Shown: positions 27,057 through 35,891 of the stretch, one piece after another
Position numbering within the stretch: position 1 is the stretch's first letter
Layout of the letters: the number at the start of each line of letters is the position of its first letter
Assembly (NCBI RefSeq): GCF_025466085.1
Contig: NZ_JANLOD010000049.1
Coordinates: forward strand, 62,001 to 126,000
DNA length: 64,000 nt
Direction of reading: 5' to 3'
From: Pseudomonas sp. 14P_8.1_Bac3
GTDB taxonomy: Bacteria; Pseudomonadota; Gammaproteobacteria; Pseudomonadales; Pseudomonadaceae
The notes under the pieces: generated by a model
Database searches by the model: none
What the model was told of the DNA's origin: nothing
The model's input: only the letters and a program-made list of their open reading frames with translations
Program-made: the position numbers and the translations under genes

Positions 27057-28208
27057 ATGATGACTGCATTTCCCCTGCGCACTTATCGTCAACGCATCGA
27101 AGCGGTAAAACGCCGCATGAGCGAACGTGGCCTCGATGCGCTGGTGGTCAATTACCCGGACAACATCAACTACCTGACCGGTTTCGACAGCCTGGGTTTT
27201 CTCTGGTATCAGGCACTGATCATCTCGCCGAAACTGGCTGATCCGATCTTCCTGACCCGTACCAGCGAGGAGCCGTGCACCTATGAACTGTCGAGCATGG
27301 AGGAGGGGATTTTCTACGACATCGCCAAGCAGGATCCGCTGCGCATCGTCGCCGATTCGCTCGAGGAACTGGGGCTGAGCCAGGGGCGTATCGGTCTGGA
27401 AATGCAGGCCTCGACCTTCAGTCCGCTGCAATACACCACGCTGCTGCGGCACATGCCGAACGCGCATTTCGAGGACGCTTCGGTGGTGGTCGCCGAGGAG
27501 CGACTGATCAAGACCGCCGAAGAAATCGAGTACCAGCGCAGTGCTGCGCGCATGGCGGATTACGGCATGCGTGCCGCGTTTGAGGCGTTGCGTCCGGGCA
27601 TGTCGGAAGTGGAGATTTCCGGCATCGTCTCCAAGGCGTTGGGCGAGGCGGGGAGCGAGTATTCGGCGATCAGCCCGATGTGCGCGACCGGACGCCGCAG
27701 CACCATGACCCACGCGATGCCGCATCGCCTCACCATCAGTCCTGGCGACGTGGTGATTCTTGAGCATGCGGGCGTGTGCAACCGTTATCACGCGATCCTG
27801 ATGCGCACCGCAGTCATCGGCAAACCGACGGCGCGGGTGCGGGAGGTGTCGACCTTGCTGACGGAAGCGTTCAACGCCGCCATCGACGTGGCGAAGCCGG
27901 GCACCCCGGTCGGTGAGGCCAACCGGGTGTGCAACGAGATCCTGGATCGCATCGACCTGTCGCGGACCCGCGTGCACCGGATCGGCTATAGCCTCGGGCT
28001 GGCGTATCCACCGACCTGGCTCGAAGCGATGATGGTCGATGAGGCCGACGATCATGTGTTCCAGCCGAACATGTCGTTCTCGATCGAACCGAACCTGTCG
28101 CTGTATTCCGAAGGGTTTGGTCTGAAACTGGGCGACACGGTGTTGTGCGAAGCGGAGGGCTCGCGCAGCCTGTCGGAGATTCCACCCGAGCTGACGATCA
28201 TCGACTGA
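27057..28208 (+). CDS. M24-fold hydrolase, creatinase/ectoine-hydrolase (DoeA)-like
   Basis: The 383-residue protein has the creatinase N-terminal domain (about 10-150) and a pita-bread C-terminal domain. It lacks the two Asp metal ligands of true aminopeptidases: the segment at 230-250 reads Gly-Asp-Val-Val-Ile-Leu-Glu-His-Ala-Gly and then Tyr-His-Ala, as in creatinase and DoeA. It therefore probably cleaves a C-N bond of a small cyclic or guanidino compound without metal. A strong AAGGAGGG precedes the ATG. It lies in the importer operon, upstream of a deacetylase. Confidence 0.82.
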   Translation: MMTAFPLRTYRQRIEAVKRRMSERGLDALVVNYPDNINYLTGFDSLGFLWYQALIISPKLADPIFLTRTSEEPCTYELSSMEEGIFYDIAKQDPLRIVADSLEELGLSQGRIGLEMQASTFSPLQYTTLLRHMPNAHFEDASVVVAEERLIKTAEEIEYQRSAARMADYGMRAAFEALRPGMSEVEISGIVSKALGEAGSEYSAISPMCATGRRSTMTHAMPHRLTISPGDVVILEHAGVCNRYHAILMRTAVIGKPTARVREVSTLLTEAFNAAIDVAKPGTPVGEANRVCNEILDRIDLSRTRVHRIGYSLGLAYPPTWLEAMMVDEADDHVFQPNMSFSIEPNLSLYSEGFGLKLGDTVLCEAEGSRSLSEIPPELTIID

Positions 28209-28218
28209 GGAGCCGCTT

Positions 28219-29322
28219 ATGTCTGCATTGATGGACGTTTTCTGGCATGACGATGTGCTGCGCCACGACACCGGCTACGGCGTGTTCGAGGCGCCGCCCA
28301 GCAACCTTCTGGACACACAGACCCAGCACCCGGAAAGCAGCCCGCGGCTGATCAACATGCGGGCGATTCTGCGTAATGGGCCGGTGGCCGGGAATCTGGC
28401 CTGGCACGCCGGCCGGCACGCGACGCGGGACGAACTGTTGCGCTTCCACACGGAGGATTACCTAAGGGCAATCGAGGCGGCGGATCAACAGGGGCGGCGA
28501 TTCAGCAGCACCACCTTGATCAATGCCGGAGGGTTGTCCGGGCTGCTCGCCGCCGCCGGGACCAGTGTCGCGGCGCTGGAGCAAACGCTGCGTGAGCGGC
28601 GTCCCGCCATGGCACTGGTGCGCCCGCCGGGTCACCACGCGGCGCCGGACATGGCGGACGGCTACTGCTTTTTCAACAACGTCGCCGTGGCAGCGCGGGC
28701 TGCCCAGGCGGCGGGCATTGAGCGGGTCGCCATCGTCGATTGGGACGTGCATCACGGCAATGGCACCCAAGAGGGTTTTTATCGGGATCCGACGGTGCTC
28801 ACGGTGTCAATGCACATGGACCATGGCGCCTGGGGGCCCAGCCATCCACAGACCGGTGGCGTTGATGAACGGGGCAGCGGCGCGGGTGTCGGCAGCAACC
28901 TGAATATCCCGTTGCCGATGGGGTCGGGAGACCTGACCTACGAGTTGGCGTTCGAACGGTTCGTCGAGCCGGCGTTGACGGCGTTTACGCCGCAACTGTT
29001 GATCATCGCCAATGGCCTCGATGCGTCGCAATTCGATCCCAATGGACGGCAATTGCTGACCATGAACGGCTTCAATCGCCTCGCCCAACGCGCCCGGCAA
29101 TTCGCCGATGGGCATTGCGAAGGACGCTTGTTGATTGTCCAGGAAGGCGGCTACAACCCGGCCTACAGCGCATATTGCCTGCACGCAGCGACCCAGGGCT
29201 TTCTCGGACAGGCATCAACCCTGGCGGATCCGCTGGCCTACATGCCGGTATTCGAGGCGCGGAGTGAGGCGGATGTCCAAGCGTTGGACAAGGCGTTGCG
29301 GGAGGTGGGTTGGGCGCTTTGA
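28219..29322 (+). CDS. Class II histone-deacetylase-fold amidohydrolase
   Basis: The 367-residue protein has the deacetylase core: Gly-His-His (138-140) for catalysis, Asp174-Trp-Asp176-Val-His178 and Asp268 as zinc ligands and supports. Bacterial members remove acetyl groups from acetylated polyamines or other amides. It follows the DoeA-like hydrolase by 10 bp, so a two-step scheme of ring opening and deacetylation of an imported compound is plausible. Start ATG has GAGGAG upstream. The substrate is an inference. Confidence 0.9.
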   Translation: MSALMDVFWHDDVLRHDTGYGVFEAPPSNLLDTQTQHPESSPRLINMRAILRNGPVAGNLAWHAGRHATRDELLRFHTEDYLRAIEAADQQGRRFSSTTLINAGGLSGLLAAAGTSVAALEQTLRERRPAMALVRPPGHHAAPDMADGYCFFNNVAVAARAAQAAGIERVAIVDWDVHHGNGTQEGFYRDPTVLTVSMHMDHGAWGPSHPQTGGVDERGSGAGVGSNLNIPLPMGSGDLTYELAFERFVEPALTAFTPQLLIIANGLDASQFDPNGRQLLTMNGFNRLAQRARQFADGHCEGRLLIVQEGGYNPAYSAYCLHAATQGFLGQASTLADPLAYMPVFEARSEADVQALDKALREVGWAL

Positions 29323-29359
29323 CAAGGTGCGCACCGAACATGTGTACGGCACAGGTCAA

Positions 29360-29450
29360 CTGTAGGAGCCAGCTTGCTGGCGATCGCGGTGGGTCAGGCG
29401 ATGGCTTTATTGCTGGACGGAAGCTATCGCCAGCAAGCTGGCTCCTACAG
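29360..29450. repeat. REPIN between convergent genes
   Basis: Inverted REP arms (TGTAGGAGCCAGCTTGCTGG and its reverse complement) enclose an unrelated short core. It separates the deacetylase and glycosyltransferase genes, which converge, and may act as a two-way terminator hairpin. Confidence 0.85.
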
Positions 29451-29467
29451 GGATTTGCGGTGTACTG

Positions 29468-30745
29468 CTACGGCAGCGCCATGATTGCTCGGGCGGCGAT
29501 GTCGGTGCCGCGGGTCGCCTGCATGTTCTGGCTGATTGATTGCAGGCGTTGTTTCATCGGTTGATCAGCCAGCATTTGTGCCAGCGCGGCCGGCAAGGCC
29601 GAGAGGGGGTCGGCAAACCGTGGCAGGTAGCGACCGACGCCAACTTCCTCGGCGCGCGCGGCATTGTCGTGGCCGTCCCAGCAGTACGGAATGATCAATG
29701 ACGGCAAACCGAAATACAGCGCTTCGCAAAAGCTGTTGTTGCCACCGTGGTGGATGAACAACTGGCATTCCTTGAGCACCGCCGGCTGTGGAAACCAGCT
29801 GTCCAGGTACACGTTGTCCGGGACGGTGCCGTACATGTCCCGATAGGCGCCGACGTTGATCAGGAACCGATACGGCAGGTGTTCGATGGTGCCGATCAGG
29901 CGCTTCATCATCCCGGTGTCGGCGGCCCCGAGGCTACCGAAACTGACGTAGATCAGCGGCGCGTCGTTGTGCCGCGGGAAGTCGGGAACGATGTAAGGCG
30001 CTTCGCGCCGCACGCAACCGTCGAGGTAGACATAACGCTGCGGGTCCAGCGGCGGCTGGCGGTCATAGCGCACCGGTGTCGGCGACAGCAGCAGGTTCAG
30101 CCACGGCGAATCAACGAGAAATTGCCCAGGCGGACAAGGCGCCGTGCCGTTACTCGCGAGAAACTGCGAAAAACGTTCATGGGCCGGCGCTACCGCTTCC
30201 AGATAGTGCTCGGCAAAACGTTCACGCGCCTCGCTGTCGCCGGCCAGACAGCCCGACAGATAAGGCGGCACGGCAGCGTCCGGCAGTTCGGTTTCGGCGC
30301 AGGACACCATCCGCACCCACGGGCAACCCGCGTTGGCGATGGCAGGGAACATGACCACGTTATCGAGGACGATAACGTCCGGCTTGAGACGACCCAGCAA
30401 CTGTTGCAACGGCTTTTCCGCTTCGATCGCCGTGTCGATGATCGCTTCCCAGGCCGGCGCCACGTAGCTGTCGATCTGCGCCAGCGGAGTCTGGTCGAAG
30501 TAGGGGATGTTGCGCTCGATAAAGCGCTCCCAGTAATGCTGATGTTCCGCCGCCGACAAGGGACTGGCTTGCGGAATCGGGTACTCGTCGAAGCCGTACT
30601 CGGCGAAGAGCCCCTGGAAATGCTCGTGGCAGATAAAGACCGGTTTTGCTCCCAGCTCACGCAGTGACTGGGCGATACCAATGCAGTTCAAGGCCGCGCC
30701 GAAACTGGCTTCCGGAAACAAGGCGATCAGTTTGTGTGTGTGCAT
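29468..30745 (-). CDS. GT-B glycosyltransferase, UGT/macrolide-type (first copy)
   Basis: The 425-residue enzyme has two Rossmann-like halves. The nucleotide-sugar motif is His-His-Gly-Gly-Asn-Asn-Ser (332-338), then Glu-Ala-Leu-x-Phe-Gly-Leu-Pro, and Trp-Asp-Gly-His-Asp-Asn in place of the usual Asp-Gln pair. Related enzymes attach sugars from UDP- or dTDP-sugars to small acceptors. It is a paralogue of the enzyme at 35892 and lies downstream of the GntR gene on the same strand, after a possible operator. Absence of a signal peptide indicates a cytosolic enzyme. Confidence 0.9.
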   Translation of the reverse strand: MHTHKLIALFPEASFGAALNCIGIAQSLRELGAKPVFICHEHFQGLFAEYGFDEYPIPQASPLSAAEHQHYWERFIERNIPYFDQTPLAQIDSYVAPAWEAIIDTAIEAEKPLQQLLGRLKPDVIVLDNVVMFPAIANAGCPWVRMVSCAETELPDAAVPPYLSGCLAGDSEARERFAEHYLEAVAPAHERFSQFLASNGTAPCPPGQFLVDSPWLNLLLSPTPVRYDRQPPLDPQRYVYLDGCVRREAPYIVPDFPRHNDAPLIYVSFGSLGAADTGMMKRLIGTIEHLPYRFLINVGAYRDMYGTVPDNVYLDSWFPQPAVLKECQLFIHHGGNNSFCEALYFGLPSLIIPYCWDGHDNAARAEEVGVGRYLPRFADPLSALPAALAQMLADQPMKQRLQSISQNMQATRGTDIAARAIMALP

Positions 30746-30803
30746 GGCGAAGAAAGTCCATGGCGGATAATGCCCGCCGTGCCTGAGATGACTGGATGCT
30801 GTC

Positions 30804-30823
30804 TTATTTTATAAAAAAAATCA
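30804..30823. promoter_or_regulatory. AT-rich motif before the first glycosyltransferase, candidate GntR site
   Basis: The 20-bp site matches, at 16 positions, a site at 31881-31900 in front of the divergent operon. It contains the palindrome TTTTATAAAA (30807-30816) and a minus-strand TATAAAAT that could be the -10 box of the glycosyltransferase gene. Binding by the neighbouring GntR protein is an inference. Confidence 0.4.
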
Positions 30824-30842
30824 TCCTGTTTTTTTAAGCGAT

Positions 30843-31775
30843 TCAACGGCGCCCGAACAACTGGCTCTGCGGAATGCCACGGTTGGCGGTTTGCGGGCGC
30901 TGGGCCGCGCTCAGGCGCAAGTGCAGGCGCAGCAGGTCGGCCGCGATCTCCAGCTGTCCGCGTTCGATGTGCGCAATGATTTGCAGGTGTTCGCGCAGGG
31001 CTTCCTGCAGGCGGTGAACGCTGACGCTCGGCAACAGGTTCGGCAGGCGCCGCAGGCTCTGATGCTGGAGCAGGGCGTCGCCGATAAAGCGGTTGCCGCA
31101 GCTCTGGCCGATCAGTTCATGGAAGCTGATGTCCAGCTCGCGAAACTGCTGGATATCAAAGTGCTCGACCGGGCTGGCGAGCAGGGTTTGCATGGCGCTG
31201 CGCAGCAAGGCCAGGCGTTGCGGGTCGGCGCTGAAATTAGGGTTTAGCAACGCTTCCGGCTCAAGGATCAGGCGGAATTTCAGGCTTTCCTCAAGGGCGG
31301 CCAGGCTGTTCAGTGAAGGACGGAACAGCCAGGACTGGCCGGGCCCGCGCTCGATCGCCTGGCTTTCGCTCAACTGCTGCAGGGCTTTCTGCGCTGCGGG
31401 CCGGCCGATGTCATAACGACGCATCAGCTCGCTGATGCTGATGCTGTCCCCGAGGCGTCCGGCCATACGGTCGCGCAGGACCGAGGTTGCCAGTTCTTCT
31501 TCCTCGGCTTGCGGCAAGGCGGCGTTGAAGGCCTGGCCGCCCGGCGCGGCGAGCAATCGATAGCCTTTGCCGGCTTCGTGGCTCAGCAGGTTCTCTTCCA
31601 GCAGGACTTTCAGCGCGCCGCGAATCAGCGTGCGCGACACTTGGAACGTGCGTGAAAGCGCTTGCTCGGCGACCGGATCGCCGGCCACCAGCCCGGTTTC
31701 CTGGGTGTGCTCCAGGATCCGCCGGGCGAGTTCCAGGTGATTGGTGCGGGGTTTTTTCTCGGGTGTCGTGCTCAA
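30843..31775 (-). CDS. GntR-family regulator with two winged-helix segments and FCD-like domain
   Basis: The 310 residues begin with a GntR winged helix (about 15-62). A second region at about 98-150 also reads like a winged helix (Ser-Ile-Ser-Glu-Leu-Met-Arg-Arg-Tyr-Asp-Ile-Gly-Arg-Pro-Ala-Ala), followed by an all-helical FCD-like ligand domain with His residues (about 215, 265). Usual FCD regulators have one winged helix and about 230-250 residues. The start appears to be TTG. It is divergent from the large sugar/ABC operon and upstream of a glycosyltransferase, so it probably controls both. Confidence 0.85.
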   Translation of the reverse strand: MSTTPEKKPRTNHLELARRILEHTQETGLVAGDPVAEQALSRTFQVSRTLIRGALKVLLEENLLSHEAGKGYRLLAAPGGQAFNAALPQAEEEELATSVLRDRMAGRLGDSISISELMRRYDIGRPAAQKALQQLSESQAIERGPGQSWLFRPSLNSLAALEESLKFRLILEPEALLNPNFSADPQRLALLRSAMQTLLASPVEHFDIQQFRELDISFHELIGQSCGNRFIGDALLQHQSLRRLPNLLPSVSVHRLQEALREHLQIIAHIERGQLEIAADLLRLHLRLSAAQRPQTANRGIPQSQLFGRR

Positions 31776-31858
31776 GCGTCTTATCTCTTTTGGTCGCTTC
31801 GGACTCAGGTGCTCATCTTAAGCCATGCACTGCCGAACCGTCAGGCATGAAAAAAGCG

Positions 31859-31887
31859 TTGACATCTTTCCGTGCTGGTCCTAATTT
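31859..31887 (+). promoter_or_regulatory. Sigma-70 promoter of the large operon
   Basis: TTGACA (31859-31864) and TAATTT (31882-31887) are 17 bp apart. The -35 box is perfect and the -10 box has four of six consensus bases. Distance to the first start codon is about 80 bp. Confidence 0.6.
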
Positions 31888-31900
31888 CTAAAAAAAAACA
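31881..31900. promoter_or_regulatory. AT-rich motif overlapping the -10 box, candidate GntR site
   Basis: This site is the second copy of the motif at 30804-30823 (16 of 20 identical, including eight A in a row and the CA end). It overlaps the -10 hexamer, so a bound protein would block transcription. Confidence 0.4.
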
Positions 31901-31969
31901 CATGCAATCGTTTCTCTTTTTGCCGTACTGCCTTCGAACACAACAATAAACAATCGTCGGGTGAGTATT

Positions 31970-33025
31970 ATGAGAAAGCTGAAAGGCCTTATGTGTCTGG
32001 GATTGAGCGTCTCCCTGGCGATCGCGTCACAGGCCGCCACCGCAAAAGACATGGTGATTTCCATCTGGGACGGCTACATGGCCCCGGATGCGCTGGACAA
32101 GTTCAAGGCGGCCAGCGGCGTTGACGTCGACAAGGCGTTGCACGCGACCAACGAAGAAATCATGGGCAAGCTCATGGCGTCTGGCGGCGAAGGCTATGAC
32201 GTGGTGTTCGTCTCTTCGCCGTTCGCCGAAGTCCTGCACAAGCAGGGCCTGCTGGCCGACATCGATCCGGTCAAAGTCCCCAACCTGAAAAACCTCTATC
32301 CCGAAGCCAACAAGCTGGAATACGACCCGGGCAACCATTTCTCGGTGCCGTACACCTGGGGCACGACCGGCATCTGCTACCGCTCCGACAACGTCACGCC
32401 AGCACCCCTAAGCTGGAATGAACTGCTCAACCCGAGCGATGCGCTCAAAGGCAAAGTGACAATGCTGGCCACCGATCGCTGGATGCTCGGCGCCGGTTTC
32501 CTGGCCAGGGGCTGGTCGGTCAACGACAACGACCCGAACCACATCGCTGCGGTCCGCGATCAGTTGATTGCCACCAAGAAACGCATTCTCGCCTTCGACG
32601 ACACCACCTTCTATTCGAAACTCGCGTCCGGCGAATCGATGATGGCGCATGCGTGGGACGGCTGGTGCAACTACGGCACACAGGCCAATGCGGCGATCAA
32701 GTTCGTGGTGCCCAAGGAGGGTTCCGACCTCTGGGTGGACACCATGGTCGTGCTGAAAAGCTCGAAGCATCAGGAGCAGGCGTTCAAGTTCGTCAACTTC
32801 ATGCTCGCCAAGGAAAACCACGTCTGGGTCGCGGAAAACATCCTCTACAAAATCCCCAACCAGGCCGCCATGGCCGGTTTGTCCGCTGACCTGCTCAAGC
32901 AATACCCCAACCTGACGATCGCCCCGAGCGAGCTGTTGAAGATGGAGCAATTGCGCGACCTGGGCGGCACCACGCAAAAAGCCTACACCCGGGCCGTCAC
33001 CGAAATCATGGCGGCGCAGAACTAA
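31970..33025 (+). CDS. Pot-type periplasmic solute-binding protein (second system)
   Basis: The 351-residue precursor has a Sec signal peptide (about 1-27, ending Ala-Ala-Thr-Ala). The mature part begins Met-Val-Ile-Ser-Ile-Trp-Asp-Gly-Tyr, typical of PotD/PotF proteins, and has a later His-Ala-Trp-Asp-Gly-Trp-Cys-Asn segment lining the ligand cleft. The ATG at 31970 is chosen over a GTG 9 bp upstream. It is the first gene of an eleven-gene operon, and its ligand defines what the following glycosyltransferase and dehydrogenases act on. Ligand unknown; a cationic amine is the family expectation. Confidence 0.9.
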   Translation: MRKLKGLMCLGLSVSLAIASQAATAKDMVISIWDGYMAPDALDKFKAASGVDVDKALHATNEEIMGKLMASGGEGYDVVFVSSPFAEVLHKQGLLADIDPVKVPNLKNLYPEANKLEYDPGNHFSVPYTWGTTGICYRSDNVTPAPLSWNELLNPSDALKGKVTMLATDRWMLGAGFLARGWSVNDNDPNHIAAVRDQLIATKKRILAFDDTTFYSKLASGESMMAHAWDGWCNYGTQANAAIKFVVPKEGSDLWVDTMVVLKSSKHQEQAFKFVNFMLAKENHVWVAENILYKIPNQAAMAGLSADLLKQYPNLTIAPSELLKMEQLRDLGGTTQKAYTRAVTEIMAAQN

Positions 33026-33122
33026 GCCCCACACAACGTAAGCCGCAACGATCCGGGGCATGCCCGTCATGCCCCGCCACGCTCGCAAGCCGCCTCCGTT
33101 CCGGGGCGGGAGGATATGGGTA

Positions 33123-33983
33123 ATGAGTGCTTTGCATGCTGACAGGCGTCTGTCGGCCTGGCTTCTTGCGCCCGGCTTCGGCTGGCTGCTGATATTCCTG
33201 GTGGTGCCGTGCCTGCTGGTGCTGGTCTACAGCTTTGTCGAACGCGGTGCCTACGGCGGTATCGACTGGCTGTTCACCTGGGACAATTATCAGCGCGCGT
33301 TCGATCCGCTGTACCTGGGCATCCTGCTCAAATCGGCGAAGATCGCCGGGCTGGCGACGCTGTTCGCGGTGCTGATCGGCTACCCGGCGGCGTACGCCAT
33401 CGCCCGCGCACCGCGGCGCCATCAAGCGGTGTTTCTGTTCCTGGTGATGCTGCCGTTCTGGAGCAACTACCTGATCCGCACCTACGCCTGGATCGTCCTG
33501 CTCAATCGCGAAGGCCTGATCAACAAAATGCTGCAGCTGTTCGGCTACAGCGGCGAACCCATCAGCCTGCTGTACACCGAAGCGTCGGTGGTGCTGGGGC
33601 TGGTCTACAACTACATCCCGTTTGTGATCCTGGCGATTTTCTCGTCGCTGTCGCGCATCAACAACGAACTCTGGGACGCCTCGAAAGACCTCGGCGCTTC
33701 GGGCTGGATGACCTTTCGCCGGATTATCCTGCCGCTGAGCGTGCCGGGTGTCGCCGCCGGCGCCGTGTTTGTCTTCGTCCTGAGCATCGGCAACTTCATC
33801 ACCGCCGACCTGTTGGGCGGCAAGCAGGTGCAGATGGTCGGCAACCTGATCTACGCGCAATTCCTCACGGCGCGGGACTGGCCGTTCGGCGCGGCGCTGA
33901 GCTTTTTCCTGATCGCCATCATGCTGATCCTGTTGTTCGTCCAGGCCCTGGTGGCCCGTCGTGCAGAAGGAGGCCGCGCATGA
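33123..33983 (+). CDS. ABC transporter permease, PotB/PotH-type
   Basis: The 286-residue protein has six hydrophobic helices and an EAA loop (Asp-Ala-Ser-Lys-Asp-Leu-Gly-Ala-Ser about 181-189). GGGAGG precedes the ATG at 33123; upstream in-frame residues are Pro/Arg-rich and not hydrophobic. It overlaps the second permease by 4 bp. Confidence 0.92.
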   Translation: MSALHADRRLSAWLLAPGFGWLLIFLVVPCLLVLVYSFVERGAYGGIDWLFTWDNYQRAFDPLYLGILLKSAKIAGLATLFAVLIGYPAAYAIARAPRRHQAVFLFLVMLPFWSNYLIRTYAWIVLLNREGLINKMLQLFGYSGEPISLLYTEASVVLGLVYNYIPFVILAIFSSLSRINNELWDASKDLGASGWMTFRRIILPLSVPGVAAGAVFVFVLSIGNFITADLLGGKQVQMVGNLIYAQFLTARDWPFGAALSFFLIAIMLILLFVQALVARRAEGGRA

Positions 33984-34786
33984 GTCAGTCTCGTTCGGCA
34001 GGCGGCACCCTGCTCAACACGCACCTGGGGTTGGTGTATGCCTTCCTGTATGTGCCGATCCTGGTGCTGATCCTGCTCTCGTTCAACAAGTCCGGATTAC
34101 CCACGGCCTGGGGCGGCGTGTCGCTGAAATGGTACGTGTCGCTGGCGCACAACTCGGCGATTCTGTCGGCGGCCCTCAACACCCTGATCGTGGCGCTGTC
34201 GGCGACGTTCATTGCCTGCGTGCTGGGGACGTTCCTGGCGCTGGGCATCGAGTTGCGCCGCAAAGGCAATGACAAGGGTCAGGTGGTCGACACCTTGTTG
34301 ATGGCGCCGATGATCATTCCCGACATCGTCCTGGCGATCGCGCTGCTGAGCTTCTTCAACCTGCTCAAGGTCGGGCTCGGTCTGCACTCGATCATCATCA
34401 GCCACGCCGTGTTCAACATCGCTTTCGTCTGTGCGGTGGTACGCACACGGCTCAAGCACTTCGACTACTCGATTCTCGAAGCCTCGATCGATCTCGGCGC
34501 GAGCAGGTTCACCACGTTTCGCCGGGTGTTGTTGCCGGCGATCTTCCCCGGCGTGCTGGCGGGTGGCTTGCTCTCGTTCACCCTGTCGGTGGACGAATTC
34601 ATCATCGCCTTTTTCAACTCCGGTTCCGGCCAGGCTTCCACCACGTTGCCGATGCAGATCTACGCCATGATCCGCTTTGGCGTCACTCCGGAAATCAACG
34701 CCCTGGCGACGCTGGTGATGCTGGTCAGCATCACCGCGCTGCTGGCTTCGCAGCGTCTCAACAAGGCTCCTCGCACCCATGAATAA
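33980..34786 (+). CDS. ABC transporter permease, PotC/PotI-type
   Basis: The 268-residue protein starts at the ATG overlapping the previous stop, with AAGGAGG upstream. It has six helices and an EAA loop (Glu-Ala-Ser-Ile-Asp-Leu-Gly-Ala about 166-173). Its C-terminus overlaps the ATPase gene by 8 bp, showing tight coupling of the importer subunits. Confidence 0.92.
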   Translation: MSQSRSAGGTLLNTHLGLVYAFLYVPILVLILLSFNKSGLPTAWGGVSLKWYVSLAHNSAILSAALNTLIVALSATFIACVLGTFLALGIELRRKGNDKGQVVDTLLMAPMIIPDIVLAIALLSFFNLLKVGLGLHSIIISHAVFNIAFVCAVVRTRLKHFDYSILEASIDLGASRFTTFRRVLLPAIFPGVLAGGLLSFTLSVDEFIIAFFNSGSGQASTTLPMQIYAMIRFGVTPEINALATLVMLVSITALLASQRLNKAPRTHE

Positions 34787-35858
34787 TTCCTCTGCGGTAC
34801 TGATCCTGGACAAGGTCAGCAAGTCGTATGGCAACGGTCTGGCGGTCGACGAGGTGTCGCTGAACATCCGCGAGAACGAGTTCTTCGCGTTGCTGGGGCC
34901 GTCCGGCTGCGGTAAGACCACGCTGTTGCGCATGCTCGCCGGATTCGAAACCCCCAGCGCCGGATGCATCTACCTGGACGGCAAGGACATCTCGCCCCTG
35001 CCGGCCAACAAGCGTCCGTTGAACCTGATGTTCCAGTCTTATGCGCTGTTTCCCAACATGACCGTGCGCAAGAACATCGCTTATGGACTGGAGATGGAGC
35101 GTTTGCCGGAAGCGGAAATCCGCCGTCGCGTCGATGACGTGCTGAACACCGCGCAGCTCGGCGAACTGGCTGAACGCAAGCCGGATCAGCTCTCCGGCGG
35201 GCAACGCCAGCGCGTCGCCCTGGCACGGGCGTTGGTCAAACGCCCGCGGGTGTTATTGCTCGATGAACCTTTGGGCGCCCTCGACAAAAAGCTCCGGGAA
35301 AAGATGCAGCTCGAACTCAAGCGCCTGCAACTTGAAAGCGGCATCACCTTCATCATCGTCACCCACGACCAGGAAGAAGCACTGGTGATGTCGGACCGCA
35401 TGGCGGTGCTCGACGGCGGCAAGGTCTGCCAGTGCGGCAGCCCCACCGAACTCTACGAAAACCCCAACAGCCGCTTTGTCGCCAACTTCATCGGCGTCAG
35501 CAACCTGTTCGAAGGCGCGCGCACCGGGCAGCACACGGTGCGGGTCAACGGTCAGGAGCTGGCCGTCGTGACCGACGCGCCGCTGGTGCCGGGGCAGAAC
35601 GTCGCCGTGGTCGTGCGCCCCGAGCGCCTGCAGGTGCTGGCGCAGGAGGGCGGGGCTTGCGACAACCAGGTCAGCGGTCAGATCGTTGAAATCGCCTACC
35701 ACGGCCTCGACACCAACGTGCATGTGCAGACGGTGCTCAGCGACAAGGCGTTGATCGTCCGGGTGCCGTCCTCGCAATTCGAATTCGCTCATTTTGCTAT
35801 CGGTATGAGTATCCGGCTCGGCTGGCAGGCTCGCCACGCCCGTGTATTGACGCGCTGA
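34779..35858 (+). CDS. Pot-type ABC transporter ATP-binding protein (second system)
   Basis: The 359-residue ATPase has Walker A Gly-Pro-Ser-Gly-Cys-Gly-Lys-Thr-Thr (40-48), Leu-Ser-Gly-Gly-Gln (138-142), Walker B Leu-Leu-Leu-Asp-Glu-Pro (159-164) and a TOBE domain (about 275-350). It energises import by the two preceding permeases. The domain order is normal for PotA/PotG. Confidence 0.95.
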   Translation: MNNSSAVLILDKVSKSYGNGLAVDEVSLNIRENEFFALLGPSGCGKTTLLRMLAGFETPSAGCIYLDGKDISPLPANKRPLNLMFQSYALFPNMTVRKNIAYGLEMERLPEAEIRRRVDDVLNTAQLGELAERKPDQLSGGQRQRVALARALVKRPRVLLLDEPLGALDKKLREKMQLELKRLQLESGITFIIVTHDQEEALVMSDRMAVLDGGKVCQCGSPTELYENPNSRFVANFIGVSNLFEGARTGQHTVRVNGQELAVVTDAPLVPGQNVAVVVRPERLQVLAQEGGACDNQVSGQIVEIAYHGLDTNVHVQTVLSDKALIVRVPSSQFEFAHFAIGMSIRLGWQARHARVLTR

Positions 35859-35891
35859 ACAATAAAAAAGACCAGGCAGGAGAACCGCTCG

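Noticed and set aside
31776..31969. Possible sigma-54 promoter before the large operon
   Set aside because: No TGGCAC-N5-TTGC pair is present, and a normal sigma-70 pair is.
33060..33122. Earlier start for the PotB/PotH-type permease
   Set aside because: The extra 21 residues are Pro/Arg-rich and lack a ribosome binding site; the ATG at 33123 has GGGAGG before it.
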